The notes beneath the pieces are model-generated. The model was not told the DNA's origin and ran no database searches. It was given only the letters and a program-made list of their open reading frames with translations. The translations under genes were made by a program, and so were the position numbers. Shown in pieces: positions 30,726-42,082 of a stretch of DNA of 64,000 nucleotides. Within the stretch, counting starts at the first letter, position 1. Every line of letters begins with the position of its first letter. Source of the DNA: Erinaceus europaeus (taxonomy: Eukaryota; Chordata; Mammalia; Eulipotyphla; Erinaceidae); the NCBI RefSeq assembly GCF_950295315.1, contig NC_080168.1, positions 62,643,838 to 62,707,837 on the forward strand. The letters run 5' to 3'.

Positions 30726-30998
30726 TTTTTTAATTTATTTTTCCTTTTGTTGCCCTTGTTTTTTTTTTTGTTATTGTAGTTATTATTATTGTTGTTGTGG
30801 TTGTTGAATAGGACAGAGAGAAATGAAGGAAGGACAAGGCAGAGAGGGTGAGAGAGAGATAGACACCTGCAGACCTGTTTCACCGCTGTGAAGTGACTTC
30901 CCTGCAGCTAGGGAGCCAGGGCCTCAAAGCAAGATCCTTTCGCCGGTCCTTGTGCTTCGTGCCATGTGCGCTTAACCCGCTGCGCTTCCACCCAACTT
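30726..30998 (-). mobile_element. SINE-A with long linker
   Basis: Flanked by CCAGGTTAGCGTTTTCT (30709-30725) and CCAGGTTAGTGTTTTCT (30999-31015), one change in 17. It lacks the terminal module. Core and head are slightly diverged. Confidence 0.92.
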
Positions 30999-31015
30999 CC
31001 AGGTTAGTGTTTTCT

Positions 31016-31720
31016 AAATGTATCTGACTCAGGACTTTCCTCCATCTCAGCAGAGAGCAACTATTAACAATGCGAAATTCATTATGTGGAGTGTGTTTTG
31101 CCAAAACAGTACTAACTGTGCTGCCATCCAGATTTTGCCAGTCATGTCATTCTGAATGTTCGCTGGTGCATTATTTTGTACTCAGTCACCAAGGCATGTC
31201 ATTTCCCTATAGGGGAAATGCACATGTAACTGAACATGCAGAATAAATCAACTTAAAGTCAGGCCTGTTTTCAAAAGTGGCACATTTAAGAGAGAATAAA
31301 CAACTGGTGTACTATATATATACATGGTATGCTCTCTTTCCTAAACTAGGAAGTGAGTTCCTCTGCTCATTTTCCAGCATAGGAAAATGATTTTTTGGAT
31401 TTAGGTCATGCCATCAGGACAAGGATGTTCAACAACTGAGAAACTACTACCCTGACAGAGACTAGACAGAAACATTTTCTCTAAGTATGGTAGACTTACT
31501 GGGTATCGCTATCTTGCATGACTGTTTTTACCTGGATTTCACTGTAAAGGCTAATGTGAAACTTTTAAAATATGTGAGTTGCAGAAAGCATATTACAATT
31601 TCATCATCACAGCACTAGTTTCAGTCGCAAAAATTCAGAAACCACACAAATGTGACAGGATCATGGTTAAGAAAGTTGTGATGGCCAGTGGAAGTCTACT
31701 TGTTTTACCACAATTATTTT
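31016..31720. other. Unique AT-rich DNA, no gene seen
   Basis: Nothing recognised. Confidence 0.35.
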
Positions 31721-31724
31721 TTTT

Positions 31725-31830
31725 CCTTTTTGTTTGATAAAAGGTGAGAGAAATAGTGAGAGAAAGAGAGGGAGAGACACTTGCAGCACTGCCTCACAGC
31801 TCATGAAGCTTCCTCTACTGGCAAAGAGAG
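31725..31830 (-). mobile_element. SINE-A, truncated
   Basis: Tail and body TTTGATAAAAGGTGAGAGA, then TTGCAGCACTGCCTCACAGC and CATGAAGCTTCC. The tRNA-like head is missing. Confidence 0.55.
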
Positions 31831-32149
31831 AGACACATTGTGATTAATGAAAGAACATTACTTCTTTCACACTCCTAGTTTTTACTTAATATCCAATCTT
31901 GTGATAGAACTTGATCCAAGTTATCCACTTGACTGTGACAGTTCCCCCCAACCCCTGCCCCCATGATCTTTTTTTGAGAAAACTGGCCAAACATTCCTGT
32001 AGACTCATTCTTAATTGCATTTGTCTGATATTTTCCCTCCAAATTAGACTGGGGATATGGGATCTGGGGGGGGGAGGTGACTAAGGTCAAGTGCCATTTC
32101 ATCACATCATAACAACAGTACAATCCATCAACATGACATGTCAATGGTA

Positions 32150-32176
32150 TTTATTTCTAAAGAGAGATAGGAAGTA

Positions 32177-32218
<42 letters not shown>

Positions 32219-32330
32219 TGTGTGTGTATGTGTAACGACCAGAGAGCTGCTTAGCTTAGCTCTGGCATATGTGGTGATGGGAGTTGAACCTGAGCCTGAA
32301 TTGAGCTCTGGTCCTCCCATGTCCCTGTGG
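32150..32330 (-). mobile_element. SINE-B/C copy with (GT)n expansion
   Basis: About 50 bp of GT repeats (32178-32232) precede CCAGAGAGCTGCTTAGC, GTGGTGATGGGAGTTGAACC. Decayed head. Confidence 0.5.
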
Positions 32331-32720
32331 GTTTTCACCTGGGCCACCTGCCTGAGGCAGTGTTGTCATCTTTCTGTACTGCAGAGTTCCTCCTCATTTC
32401 CACACAATCCTCTTTGGAAGGAAGGCATTTTTGTGCAGCCCACAGTTGATGAGTGGGGAGCAGCTTGATGAAGGGAAATAGCTACACAAATCATTTAACA
32501 CCCTGTAGCTAGGAGATGTGTTCATTTTCTCAGTCATTCATAGCAACATGCACTCATAGGTAGCACCTGATATCTACATGTACAACCCGACATTGACTAT
32601 TTATGGCTTGGTCATTAGTGGCTCCTTTGGTTTGTTTCTGGGTTTCTCTGGCACCCAAGGTGGGGAGTTTGTTCTTGAGAAGGTCCTGGCTGTCCTTCAG
32701 TCTCATCCTATATACTTCTT

Positions 32721-33001
32721 TTTTAAAAAACTTATTTATTTTCCCTTTTGTTGCCCTTGTTTTTTTAATTGTTGTTGTAGTTATTATTGTTGTAGTTATT
32801 GATATCATCATTGTTAGATAGGACAGAGAGAAATGGAGAGAGAGGGGAGAGAGAAAGATAGACACCTGCAGACCTGCTTCACTGCCTGTGAAGTGACTCA
32901 CCTGCAGGTGGGGAGCCAGGGGCGCGAACCAGGATCCTCAAGCCGGTCCTTGTGCTTTGTGCCACATGTGCTTAACCCGCTGCACTACCACCCAACTCCC
33001 G
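32721..33001 (-). mobile_element. SINE-A with long linker
   Basis: Flanked by CTATATACTTCTT (32708-32720) and CTATATGCTTCTT (33002-33014). Linker, core and head (CCGCTGCACTACCACCCAAC) are present; the 3' module is missing. Confidence 0.92.
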
Positions 33002-33226
33002 CTATATGCTTCTTATCCCAGGCCTAACAGCTGTCACTTGTGGTTTCTTTGGCTGAAGAGCAGTTCTAGAAACAAGACCTGGGTCATAAATGTGCTTATT
33101 CCTATTGGGGTTCTTCAAGGGAAATACATGTGCGTGAAGGCAGGTCTGCAGACAAGTCTATATGCAGCCATTTGCATGTATATGAAGCTAAAATGACGTC
33201 ATAGTGATGCCTCTAATTCCAATTCT

Positions 33227-33438
33227 CAATTTTTAAAATCTTTACTTATTTATTGTATACAGACAGTCAGAAATCAAGAAGGAAGGGGGGAGATAGAGAG
33301 GGAGAGAGAGAGACACCTGTAGCCCTGCTCTACCACTAGCATAGCTTCCCCCCCATACAGGTAGAGACTGGGGGATTGAACCTGGGTCCTTGCACATTGT
33401 AACATGTGCTCAACTAGGTGTGCCGCCACCTGCCCCCC
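33227..33438 (-). mobile_element. SINE-A, short form
   Basis: Flanked by AATTCCAATTCT at 33215-33226 and 33439-33450. Tail TTTACTTATTTATTGTATAC, core partly decayed, B-box GGATTGAACCTGGGTCC. Confidence 0.92.
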
Positions 33439-33519
33439 AATTCCAATTCTTTACCACAATTCTAGTCTTTTTCCTTTTAAGGGGGGGGGAGGGAAAGGGA
33501 AAGGTTGAGGGAAAGCACA

Positions 33520-33632
33520 CATAGGGCGTTACTCAACTCTGGCTTATGGTGGTGGCAAGGCTTGATCTTGGGACCTCTGGAGCCTTAGGCATGTAAGTCA
33601 GGTGCACTACTGATATACTATTTCCCCACCTT
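33520..33632 (-). mobile_element. SINE-B copy, diverged
   Basis: GGGCGTTACTCAACTCTGGC, TTATGGTGGTGGCAAGGC and CTACTGATATACTATTTCCCC in reverse. Confidence 0.6.
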
Positions 33633-34300
33633 TTATATATCTTTTCCCCTTTATAAATCTCCTCTCCAACAAAAGTAATTCTGGCTCCCACTATTTCCAC
33701 ATTAATTTGCATATATATGGTTTCTAAATAGTCAACCCAACCCAGGTGGTAAACAATATTAGCAACTAAAATGCATTTCTTATATATGATTCCTTTTGCT
33801 GCTAATCTTAGAGATTCCACTGATGTCCAAAATTATTTGGAGTAGCACCTTCTTCTTTATCTCTAAAGGATTTATAAACTCCCAAATAGTACAAAACTGT
33901 CATGAGAAAATATAAGCAACTCAGAATAGTGCACCTCTATAATTAATAGTAATGCCTCGATATAAATCTAGTTATTGTTCACATTTTCTTCTATTCTCAT
34001 GTCTAATTTTACTATGGTTTGGTGTGAGTTACAACAGGAAATCCCACCCATGAATGACGGATGTGACTCAAGTTTCTTCTGATCAGTAGCCCCCCCCTTA
34101 TTTTATCTCATGTTTATGTTTAAGATAAATTTACACAATAGATCCTGATTGAGTATCCCACCCCAGAACAACAAAACATGCCATCTTTGTTAACTGCTCA
34201 CAGAACACTGCCATCATAGTTGCTACAATAGATAAGAGCTGTCAGTGAGCTCTAACAGAAGACCAAGTTGACAATATCTTAAGATATTAATTAGCCTTAC
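33633..34300. other. Unique AT-rich DNA, no gene seen
   Basis: Nothing recognised. Confidence 0.35.
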
Positions 34301-34305
34301 CCCAT

Positions 34306-34336
34306 GAGATAGATAGATAGATAGATAGATAGATTG

Positions 34337-34386
<50 letters not shown>
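34306..34386. repeat. (GATA)n-(GA)n microsatellite
   Basis: About six GATA units, a short GATTGATTGA bridge and about 45 bp of AG dinucleotides. Confidence 0.95.
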
Positions 34387-34388
<2 letters not shown>

Positions 34389-34532
34389 GCTTTGTGAGAG
34401 GATGTCCCATGTACTTAACTCAGCCTCTGAACCTTAGTGTCCTGCAGCCAACAAAGCTGCTCAGCTTCTGGACCCCAGCACAAGATATTAGGAGTACCAA
34501 GTGATATGAAATGAAGGGAAAGAAGTAAGATA

Positions 34533-34588
34533 CTTAGCTTCCGAGATCAGATGAGATTGGGTGTGCTAAGAGTGGTATGGCCATAGAC
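34533..34588 (-). pseudogene. 5S rRNA pseudogene, 5' half only
   Basis: On the minus strand it starts GTCTATGGCCATACCACT and includes ATCTGATCTCGGAAGCTAAG, matching the first half of vertebrate 5S rRNA from memory (GTCTACGGCCATACCACC...) with several substitutions in between, then loses similarity after about 56 nt. The internal promoter's intermediate element and C box are absent, so it cannot be an active gene. No A tail or duplication was noticed, so the mode of origin is open. Confidence 0.85.
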
Positions 34589-34802
34589 AACAGCTAAGAT
34601 ACTATCCGTGCTGTCACCAAGTTCAGTATCTGGGAAACTCTATAGGACAAATAGATGTTTTGTTTACTTAATACAAGAAGCATTTTGGGGGTCTTTACTT
34701 TGCGGTGCTAGGGCCTTGCCCATGCATGATTCAACTACTCTTAGATGATTTACCCATTATTTATTATCTTTTATTTCAGAAAGGGAAAAGAAAAAGAGAG
34801 GA

Positions 34803-35036
34803 GGGGTACTGGTGATGGTGCACCCTGTTAAACACACATGTGCAAGGTCCCGCTCAAGGACCTGGGTTCAAGCCCCTGCTCCCCACCTGCAGTGGGGCGA
34901 CTTCACTTGTCTCCCTCTCTATCTCCCCTCCCCCTCTAAATTTCTCTGCCCCATTGAATAAAATGGAAAAAGAAAAAAAGAAAAATGGCCTCCAGGAGCA
35001 GTGGATTTACAGAGCTGGCACTGAGCTCTAGCAACT
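34803..35036 (+). mobile_element. SINE-A, long form
   Basis: Head GGGGTACTGGTGATGGTGC, B-box CTGGGTTCAAGCCCC, a shortened core and a 3' module GGCCTCCAGGAGCAGTGG that runs to GCACTGAGCTCTAGCAACTGG. Confidence 0.75.
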
Positions 35037-35265
35037 GGAGGGAGGGAGGGAAGGAAGGTAGGGAGGGAGGGAGAGAGGGGAGAGAGAGAGACAGAGAGAA
35101 AGAGAGAGAGAGATAGAGAAAGAGAAGAGACACCATAGAACTATTCCATTTGTGGAGCTTCCCCCAGTGGCTTTGCATTTGGTATTCTCGTGTGGTGTCA
35201 GGGCTTAAACCTAGGGCCTCATATATGGCAAGGTATGTGCTCTACTAGGTGAGCTATTTTCCAGG
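35037..35265 (-). mobile_element. SINE-C with expanded purine tract
   Basis: A GGGA/GAGA tract (35037-35130) then GACACCATAGAACTATTCC, TGGTGTCAGGGCTTAAACC and CTAGGTGAGCTATTTTCC in reverse. Confidence 0.7.
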
Positions 35266-35348
35266 CTTAAGTTAGTTTTTCAATTGAAATGACATTGTAT
35301 CCTAACACTGTATGAGTTCTGGGAGTATACCGTTGGGAACAATCATCT

Positions 35349-35509
35349 CCCACAACGACCCTGGGCCCATGCTCCCAGAGGGTTAGAGAATGGGAAAGCT
35401 ATTAGGGAGACGATGGGATATGGAGATTGGGTGGCAGGAGTTGTGTGGAGTTGTACCCCCCCATCCTATGATTTTGTTAATGTCTCCTTTCTTAAATTAA
35501 AAAAAAAAA
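35349..35509 (+). mobile_element. L1 3' end, severely 5'-truncated
   Basis: Flanked by GAACAATCATCT at 35337-35348 and 35510-35521. Only the last 161 bp of the young L1 3'UTR: GACCCTGGGCCCATGCTCCC, GGGAAAGCTATTAGGG, then an A tail. Confidence 0.95.
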
Positions 35510-35559
35510 GAACAATCATCTATGCTATTTCTTTTTTGCCTTTAAAAATTTTTTATTGA

Positions 35560-35684
35560 TGGATGGGGTTAGATAGCATAATAGTTATGCAAAGAGACAC
35601 TCATGCCTGAGGCTCCAAAGTCCCAGGTTCAATCCCCCGTACTACCATAAGTCAGAGGTGAACAGTGCTCTGGTTATAATTTTT
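35560..35684 (+). mobile_element. SINE-B, near-complete
   Basis: Plus-strand copy: GGGGTTAGATAGCATAATAG, TTATGCAAAGAGACACTCAT, B-box CAGGTTCAATCCCCC and GTGAACAGTGCTCTGGTTA. Confidence 0.85.
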
Positions 35685-36420
35685 TTTTATTAATTATGAA
35701 TGACAAGTTTGTTGGATAAGAGGGGTACAATTCTACACAACTACCACTACCAGACTTCTGCATCCTGCCTTCTCCATTGGAAGCTTTCCTATTCTTTATC
35801 CTTCTGGGAGCATGGACCCAAGATCATTATGGGGTGCAGAAGGTGGAAATTGCTTCTCTGCTGGACATGAGTGTTGGCAGGTGGAGCCATACCTCTAGCT
35901 TGTGTGGTAAGGCTCTGGAGAGGTGAGCTCCCAGGACACTTAGGTGAGGTCATTTGCCCAGGGAAGTCACGCTGGTGTCATTGCAAAGTCCAACTCTACC
36001 CTTGACTTCACAGTGACCTCCTTTCGCAAGTGGATCACACCCTTTTCCTTCTGGCAACCATGACTTGGTCTTTCTGTTTAAACGTTTGCTTTTGCTTTAT
36101 TTACTCCTTCAACTTATTTGTCTATACTACACACGAATGAACTCGTCTGTTGGTGTCTTTCTCCACCTGACTTGCCTCGCTAAACACAGCCCCTCTTAGG
36201 TCCATCTGTGTTGTATTTGACAACAATTCACTGTTTTCTTAGCTGCGTAGTTTTCCATGGTGGACATGAACCACATTTTCTCTACTGGATCAGTCAGTAC
36301 ACACTTATTATTATACCATCTTTTCTTGTTCTCTAAGTCCTTACCATTGTTATCTGAAAAAGCTGGTAAGGTTTCAATTTTCATAAATGTGTTGAGACTT
36401 TGTCTCACCATACATATAAT
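35685..36420 (-). mobile_element. L1 3' end with ORF2 terminus, older
   Basis: Read in reverse it contains the 3'UTR (blocks ATTATGGGGTGCAGAAGG and TGGACATGAGTGTTGGCAG on the plus strand) and then ORF2's end (CGTAGTTTTCCATGGTGG on the plus strand). Diverged, with stops. Confidence 0.75.
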
Positions 36421-36425
36421 ATATA

Positions 36426-36457
<32 letters not shown>

Positions 36458-36485
36458 CTCAATATATATGAAAATGTATATATTT
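36418..36485. repeat. AT-dinucleotide-rich tract
   Basis: Alternating AT with GT interruptions and two stretches of TATATATA. Confidence 0.8.
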
Positions 36486-36731
36486 ATAAAGTTTCCTAGT
36501 CTTTGGTATTTTTCTTGTTAAGATACTTAGCAAGGATATGGCCCAGACATTAAAAAAGGGGAAAATCCTGAAATAAACAAGCCAAAGAGATAGTTAAGCT
36601 TTTCTCAAATCTTCTGTCCCTTCTTACTCTCTGAGGTATGCAGACAGAAAGGAATCACTAGTGCTAGTATACTTCTGATTCTCTGACTTGTAAACTGTCA
36701 CACTGCAGTATTAGCTTTAAAGTACCTTGCT

Positions 36732-36980
36732 GGGGTGGGGGCCCAGCTCATGAGGGAGAGTGCATATTCATCATAAGAGCCTGGGTTCAAGTCCCCAGTC
36801 ACCACATAGGATAGCACCACGAAAGAAGAAGCTTCATGAGCAGTGGAGCAGTGTTATGGAGTCTCTTATCTCCTTCTCCCTCTTTAACTCTTGTCCTCTA
36901 TGTAGAAAAAAGGGAAGAAAAAGAAACACCCACTGTTAGAAGCAGAACAGTACAGGTGTGAAGCTCCAACAAAGCTCTGG
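36732..36980 (+). mobile_element. SINE-C-like copy
   Basis: GGGTGGGGGCCCAGCTCATG, TGGGTTCAAGTCCCCAGTC (B-box), GAAGCTTCATGAGCAGTGG and a decayed tail, CAATGAAGAGATAAG. Confidence 0.55.
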
Positions 36981-36999
36981 TGGCAATGAAGAGATAAGT

Positions 37000-37660
37000 A
37001 CACTGTTGGGTTATAAAGCAGCATCATGAAACTAATTCATTTGGACTAGCTAATTTATACCCTCTGCTCAGGTTCAGAGTCAACTATCTTTGCTTCCTGA
37101 CAAAGTTCTGGCAGTACAGACATTGGATAAGAGCATCCAGTTGGTATGACAGTTATCCTCAGTGATTGTTCAAGGAGTGTTTGTTTGGACATCCACTTGA
37201 AGAAATGCTCCATGTGGAGCTTTACAGTGATCCGATTCCAACAGGGTGGAAATGAGTCATGGTACTGGATTCATCTGTAGTGCTGTTGAGTCACTGGAAT
37301 CAAAATGTTTTGCAGAGTGATTGGCAGAGGACCAAATGTTCTGGCTTCAGCTACTGAGATATGACATTTTTGAAGAGGGGGATAAAACAGTCGTATCGTG
37401 CTCTCTCCCCGTGGAGCATATTTATCAGCTGCCTGGAGGGATATTTTCACATTTGCATGTACTGCACCCTTGGCTCCAACACCCACTCCGTTGCCTCCAC
37501 TCTGCCTGGCAGATTCCCATTACTCATCTTCCATCTCAGAGCTCAAGTGTTTCTGAGGCTCAGTAATGACTCAGGCCCTCAATGGCCCCCACAGTTGCTG
37601 GTCTCGCTGTTACCAGGCCATAAAGCATGGGCGGTGACTGATCTGTCCCTCTAGCTGCCG
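37000..37660. other. Unique DNA, no gene recognised
   Basis: No repeat seen. Overlapping open frames of 71-97 codons at 37271-37654 have no recognisable domain. Confidence 0.35.
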
Positions 37661-37674
37661 TTGTCACCATCTTT

Positions 37675-37835
37675 TTTTTTTAATTTAATTTAATTATTGG
37701 GTAGAGACAGAAATTGAGAGGGCAGAGGAAATAGGGACAGAGACACTTGCAGCCCTGCTTCACCACTTGTGAAGCTTTCCCCCTCTGGTGGGGAACAGGG
37801 GCTTGAACCCAGTTCCTTGTGTACTGTAGTCCCTA
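37675..37835 (-). mobile_element. SINE-A, short form, head-truncated
   Basis: Flanked by GTCACCATCTTT at 37663-37674 and 37836-37847. Tail TAATTATTGGGTAGAGACAG, core CACCACTTGTGAAGC, B-box GCTTGAACCCAGTTCC; the A-box end of the head is missing although the duplication is intact, so it was truncated on insertion. Confidence 0.92.
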
Positions 37836-38009
37836 GTCACCATCTTTCTAGAGCAGAGAGACCCTGCTGAGATTGGCCTTGTGAATTTAACACGTGACAT
37901 GAGGATGAGACTGAGTCCCCCTTGTTTCTCTGTTAGATGAATGTGCTTTTTTGTGTCATCTCTCAGAGACACTCATAGTGAAGACAGTCACAGTTAACAT
38001 GGGGGGGGG

Positions 38010-38130
38010 CTTCTTCTGGGCTAGCTACTGTCCCAAGCACTTCAGACACCTTAATCTAATTCTATACCGCCATCTAGGAGGGGAATACTTAATCCCCTTT
38101 ATAGAAAAGGACTCTGCCAAGGAGAAAAAA
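38010..38130 (+). mobile_element. MIR relic
   Basis: CTACTGTCCCAAGCACTTCA, CCTTAATCTAATTCTATACC and AATCCCCTTTATAGAAAAGG follow the MIR 3' half (...agcactttacatg...ctcatttaatcct...). Ancient. Confidence 0.6.
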
Positions 38131-38181
38131 TATAACGGTATCATATGCCCATCTGGAAAGACGATAGAGTAATGTAAGAAA

Positions 38182-39450
38182 ATTAAGAACTGTATCTTGT
38201 CTAATCCCATCATCTAAATATAACTTCCCATCCTGGTGTGTATTTACCCATGTTTTCTACAGAGATGATATGCATGCACTGGACAAATGCATTCATGTTG
38301 GTATATATGCTAAGTGCATACCATATCCTCCTGCAGAGAATTTACTGTATATGCTATCACAGTACTGGCATTTTATACAACCCAAACATCAGTCTGATTT
38401 GGAGTGCTCCCCTTTCTGGGGAATAACATGCATCTTGCATCCATGAGAGTTACTGGGGTGGAGGGCACCTGGGAAGGGCATGCAGTGATGCCCAGTGAGA
38501 AGGAAGCTCCTGCTGCTGTTCCTGGTGTGCAGAGTGGGTGGCTTTAGTCCATGTGCCCACTTATGCATTTTGTACAATCTTAACACTATGCTTCTCCCAA
38601 ATCATCACCTAGGTTTCAATTAGAGCAAGTGAAAGCACCAAGAATCTCACAGAAGAAGAAAAGGATGAATGGAGCGACTGCTTGAGTCGAGCACCACCTG
38701 CTCTGGCAAGACTAGTAACCTGGCCTGCATGGCAGATGTCATGTCTTGAGTTTTTCACTCCTTGTGTGCCACAAGCTGTGCTTCATAGACTCCCCTCTGG
38801 ACCTGCCCCTGCTCTGTGCACATGTGTCATGGAGATTGAATTTGCTGTCACAGTCGAAAGCAACAAAGGGCGTGAAGAAGGGGGGGCTGGGTGTCAGGTC
38901 TGGCTGGGGTGGGGTAGAAGAAAGGATGGGGGAGTGGAGAGTTTTCAAGCTAGCAGTGTTTGGCCACCAGACAAAATCCTGCCTTCTTCCAGGTTTTCTG
39001 TCCATCCAGGGGTGGGCCACCCCTTTTGGGGCCTAAAGGGAGCTGAGCCTGGGAAGAGCACTCAGAAGCACCTTCCCTTTCATCTTTGAACACTCCCGCC
39101 TTCTACCCAGCAGCCTTATTGTAATTTAAGTCTCCATTAGTCAAGTAGACACTAAGTGGTTTCTTAGATAAATACAGAGTTCATACTTTGCAAAGGTCTC
39201 TGAAAAACACTCTATTTCTTCTAAGTTCTTTTGGCCCCAGTCACTGGGTACAGCTTCATGGGTGGGGGAGGCTGGGTGTTCCAATGCAGGGGAACACAAA
39301 CCCACTCAAGTTATGTAAACAAGCACACCACTTCCTGGGGAGCAGCTCCCTGAAATATTATCATATAGCAAGACTGGGAAACTGCTTTTGTTATTCATTA
39401 TTGCCCTTGTTCACAACAGACACTTAACAATGCTTTTAAAAAATGTGTTC
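38182..39450. other. Unique DNA, no gene recognised
   Basis: About 1.3 kb, moderately GC-rich at 38680-39060. Three overlapping frames of 93-135 codons there, on both strands, resemble nothing known and look like chance. Confidence 0.35.
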
Positions 39451-39451
39451 A

Positions 39452-39566
39452 AGGGGTAAGGGAGATAGTATAATGGTACATGCCTGAGGCTCCAACTCCC
39501 ATCTTCAAATTTCCTCAGCCCACCATCAGCCAAAGTAAAGCAGTTAAAAATAATAAAATTTAAAAA
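39452..39566 (+). mobile_element. SINE-B copy, diverged
   Basis: GGGTAAGGGAGATAGTATAA, TGGTACATGCCTGAGGCTCC, CACCATCAGCCAAAGTAAAG. Internal deletions. Confidence 0.6.
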
Positions 39567-39999
39567 ATGTTTATGATAAAAATATGAAGGATATGACTTA
39601 TTGAAGGAAATATGATTCACTTGTTATTACAGTGCTAAAGTAACTTCACTCACAATTACTAATCAGCATATATCTATTTGCCCATCTACTGATTTACTGC
39701 TCTCTCTGTGGCCAGGACAGTATTTCAGGCTTTTCTATCAAATACTGTTTGCAGAGGGGGAAGGCAGGGGTGGGGGGGGGGAGGAGAGAGGCATCCCAGA
39801 GATGGGAATCTCCTTCTGCCCTCCTCCTTACACTCTCTCAGCACACCCCGCCTGCTGCAGACTCTCTCCTCCCCAGGGCCTGCTCCCCCTGCTGCTTCAG
39901 CATCAGCTGATCATCAGTGATGACTCCCGGTCGGGGTCTTCAGCCCACTTAACACTGCGATGATGAAGTGACTCCAGCATTCCTTTATCAACCACTCCT
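39567..39999. other. Unique DNA, no gene seen
   Basis: Contains a short G-run at 39760-39783; otherwise nothing recognised. Confidence 0.35.
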
Positions 40000-40185
40000 G
40001 CTTGTTTTCCAGCATCCCAAATGTGCTGTACAAATGCACTTACTTTCCTTAATGCCAATCTCCTACCTTTAAAATACAAGCTCCTTGAAGCAGACATCAT
40101 TGTCTGTGTCCCGTGTCCTGCCGGGTCCAGGGAATCCCAGGCATGGAGAACAGTTCCCATATGGGCAGGCAGACACTCCACCATT
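40000..40185 (+). mobile_element. L2/MIR-type relic
   Basis: AAATACAAGCTCCTTGAAGC, TGTCTGTGTCCCGTGTCCTG and GGCATGGAGAACAGTTCCC resemble the conserved end of L2 elements (...gtaagctccttgagggcag...). Ancient. Confidence 0.55.
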
Positions 40186-41615
40186 CTAGGTTGACTGTAT
40201 GCTGGTAACTAGTTCTGCCTCTGCCTCTTCCAACACATGTGTGCCACAACCACTTCATCAGTTTCTAAGCCAAATGCACGTGTCCAGACACACACTAGTC
40301 ACTTCTAGATTGCTGTGTAGCCTGGACCCTAATGCTGCATTTTGGGAAAACACAATGGAACAGTGATTTGTAATCAGCATGACACATGTACAATCCTGAA
40401 CTTGTCCTGGAAAAGTTGTATCTAGACAACAGCAAATCCTAATAGAAATCCTTTAAATGCCTAAAAAGAGACTTTCTTTTCTTTTTCTCAAATCAAAACC
40501 TAAGTTGTCACCTACTTTATTCAATTACCGGACATATGAGTCACCACGGTATATCTGTATAGTGCCTCAGCTTTTGGTTATATATAAAGAAGATTGAAAG
40601 TAAATTCCTCTGGTTTCCACTTGATGAGATTTTTTTTTTCTTTTCATTTTGAAATTCCAGTCTCTTCAGCACTGTTTTTATTGTGATGGAAGTCTGTTGA
40701 TTCTGGATGGGTAAGTACAAGGATAACAGGGAGGAAAACCCAGCATGAACAGAGTCCTCATCCTCCAGCTCAGGCTAGAGGCTGGGGGTGGCCCGCAGTC
40801 CAGTCAGTAAGGAGGGGAACTGATGAGGTGGCTGGGTGTGACCAAGATCATCAGCAGACAGACAGCACAACATTTTGACCTAGTCTTACTGGCCATAGCC
40901 TTCCCCCACCACCTTTAATTCCACAATACCCTGAAATGACACTTTTGCAGGTGTCAGCCATCATTCATCTTGAGGTTCTGAGACAGTTTGCTTTCCTGAA
41001 GAGTTGTGGGAAGCCAGGACTCTACATACATCTCATAGCACAGTAACGGGCTCCTGAGACATCCTCGCTGACCCACACGACTCAGAGGCAGGGATTGGAG
41101 GTGTCTTTTGTGAAAGAAATCAGTCACTTTGCTAAGGTTCCAAGTGAGAGTAAGGCATAAAGGAGAGGCAAGACGCAGAGACAAGTGCTTTTTTCTAAAA
41201 TGGAGAAATGGAGGGAAGCAAGGTGGAATCCCCACACTTTGAATTTTCCAGAAGACACCTCTCTGCAGCTACAAACAGGGATGTGTTCACCCCAGGTCCA
41301 GGCCAGTCCTGGCTGGGCAGCTGGTGCTCAGCCCACAGGCCCCAGAGTCACAGGCTCAGCAAGAAGCTGCTCACAGTTTACTGCCATTTGTCAACAGCAT
41401 TCAGAGGCCCAGACATTCCATGCTCCCAGGAGGAATGTGGCCCTAGTGGATGCCTTCCCTCCTAGCTAGTGGATGGGCAAGGGGATCAAAGCACTGAAGC
41501 CACAATGTAAAATCATCTTTCTTGATTTACTTTAGTTAGAGCCATCTGCTCATTATTTTGTTTGAAATGATATTTCCCTTGATTTTGACACAGCATTCAA
41601 AAAATGAAAGACAAA
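40186..41615. other. Unique DNA, no gene recognised
   Basis: About 1.4 kb with open frames of 85-94 codons at 40954-41469 on both strands; no support for coding. Confidence 0.35.
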
Positions 41616-41618
41616 CTG

Positions 41619-41800
41619 GGGCTGGGAAATAGCTCACTCAGTAGAACGCACACTACCATGAGTGAGGACCAGAGCTCAAACCCCCAGTCACCACGGGGGC
41701 ATCTGCACAGGGGAAGAGAGAGGTAGAGTGGTGGTGCTGCAGTGTCTCTCCTTTTCTGTCTCCCTCTCCCTCCTACCTACCATCTGAAAAAGGGATGAAA
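41619..41800 (+). mobile_element. SINE-C copy
   Basis: GGGGCTGGGAAATAGCTCAC, GAGCTCAAACCCCCAGTC (B-box), GTGGTGGTGCTGCAGTGTC, then a CT-rich tail. Confidence 0.75.
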
Positions 41801-42082
41801 CAAAGAATACCCATGGGTATAAGAAATCGGCAGGGGTTCTCATAAGATTGAGTCATTACCCAGCCCAAGCTTCATCTTCTATTTCCCTTTTACGCCTTTG
41901 CTTAAGTGATTCCTATAAGTGAGATCATCTGCTATTCATCCTCCTCTTTCTGATATAGATTTGGAAATTTAAAAAAATGAGAGGTTACCGGCAGAAGCTA
42001 ATGTTCCCTGGGTAGTAATTCTGCAAAGTTTAGGAGTCAGAAATGTAACCTTTTAACTCCTGGGTTAAAACATGCCTTTGCT

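Noticed and set aside
34306..34386. Regularly repeated units that could suggest a CRISPR-like array
   Set aside because: They are simple GATA/GA microsatellites with no spacers; the genome is mammalian. No CRISPR array exists in the window.
38682..39089. 135-codon plus-strand frame
   Set aside because: Overlaps open frames of similar length on the other strand and another frame, with no homology I can recognise; treated as chance in GC-richer DNA.
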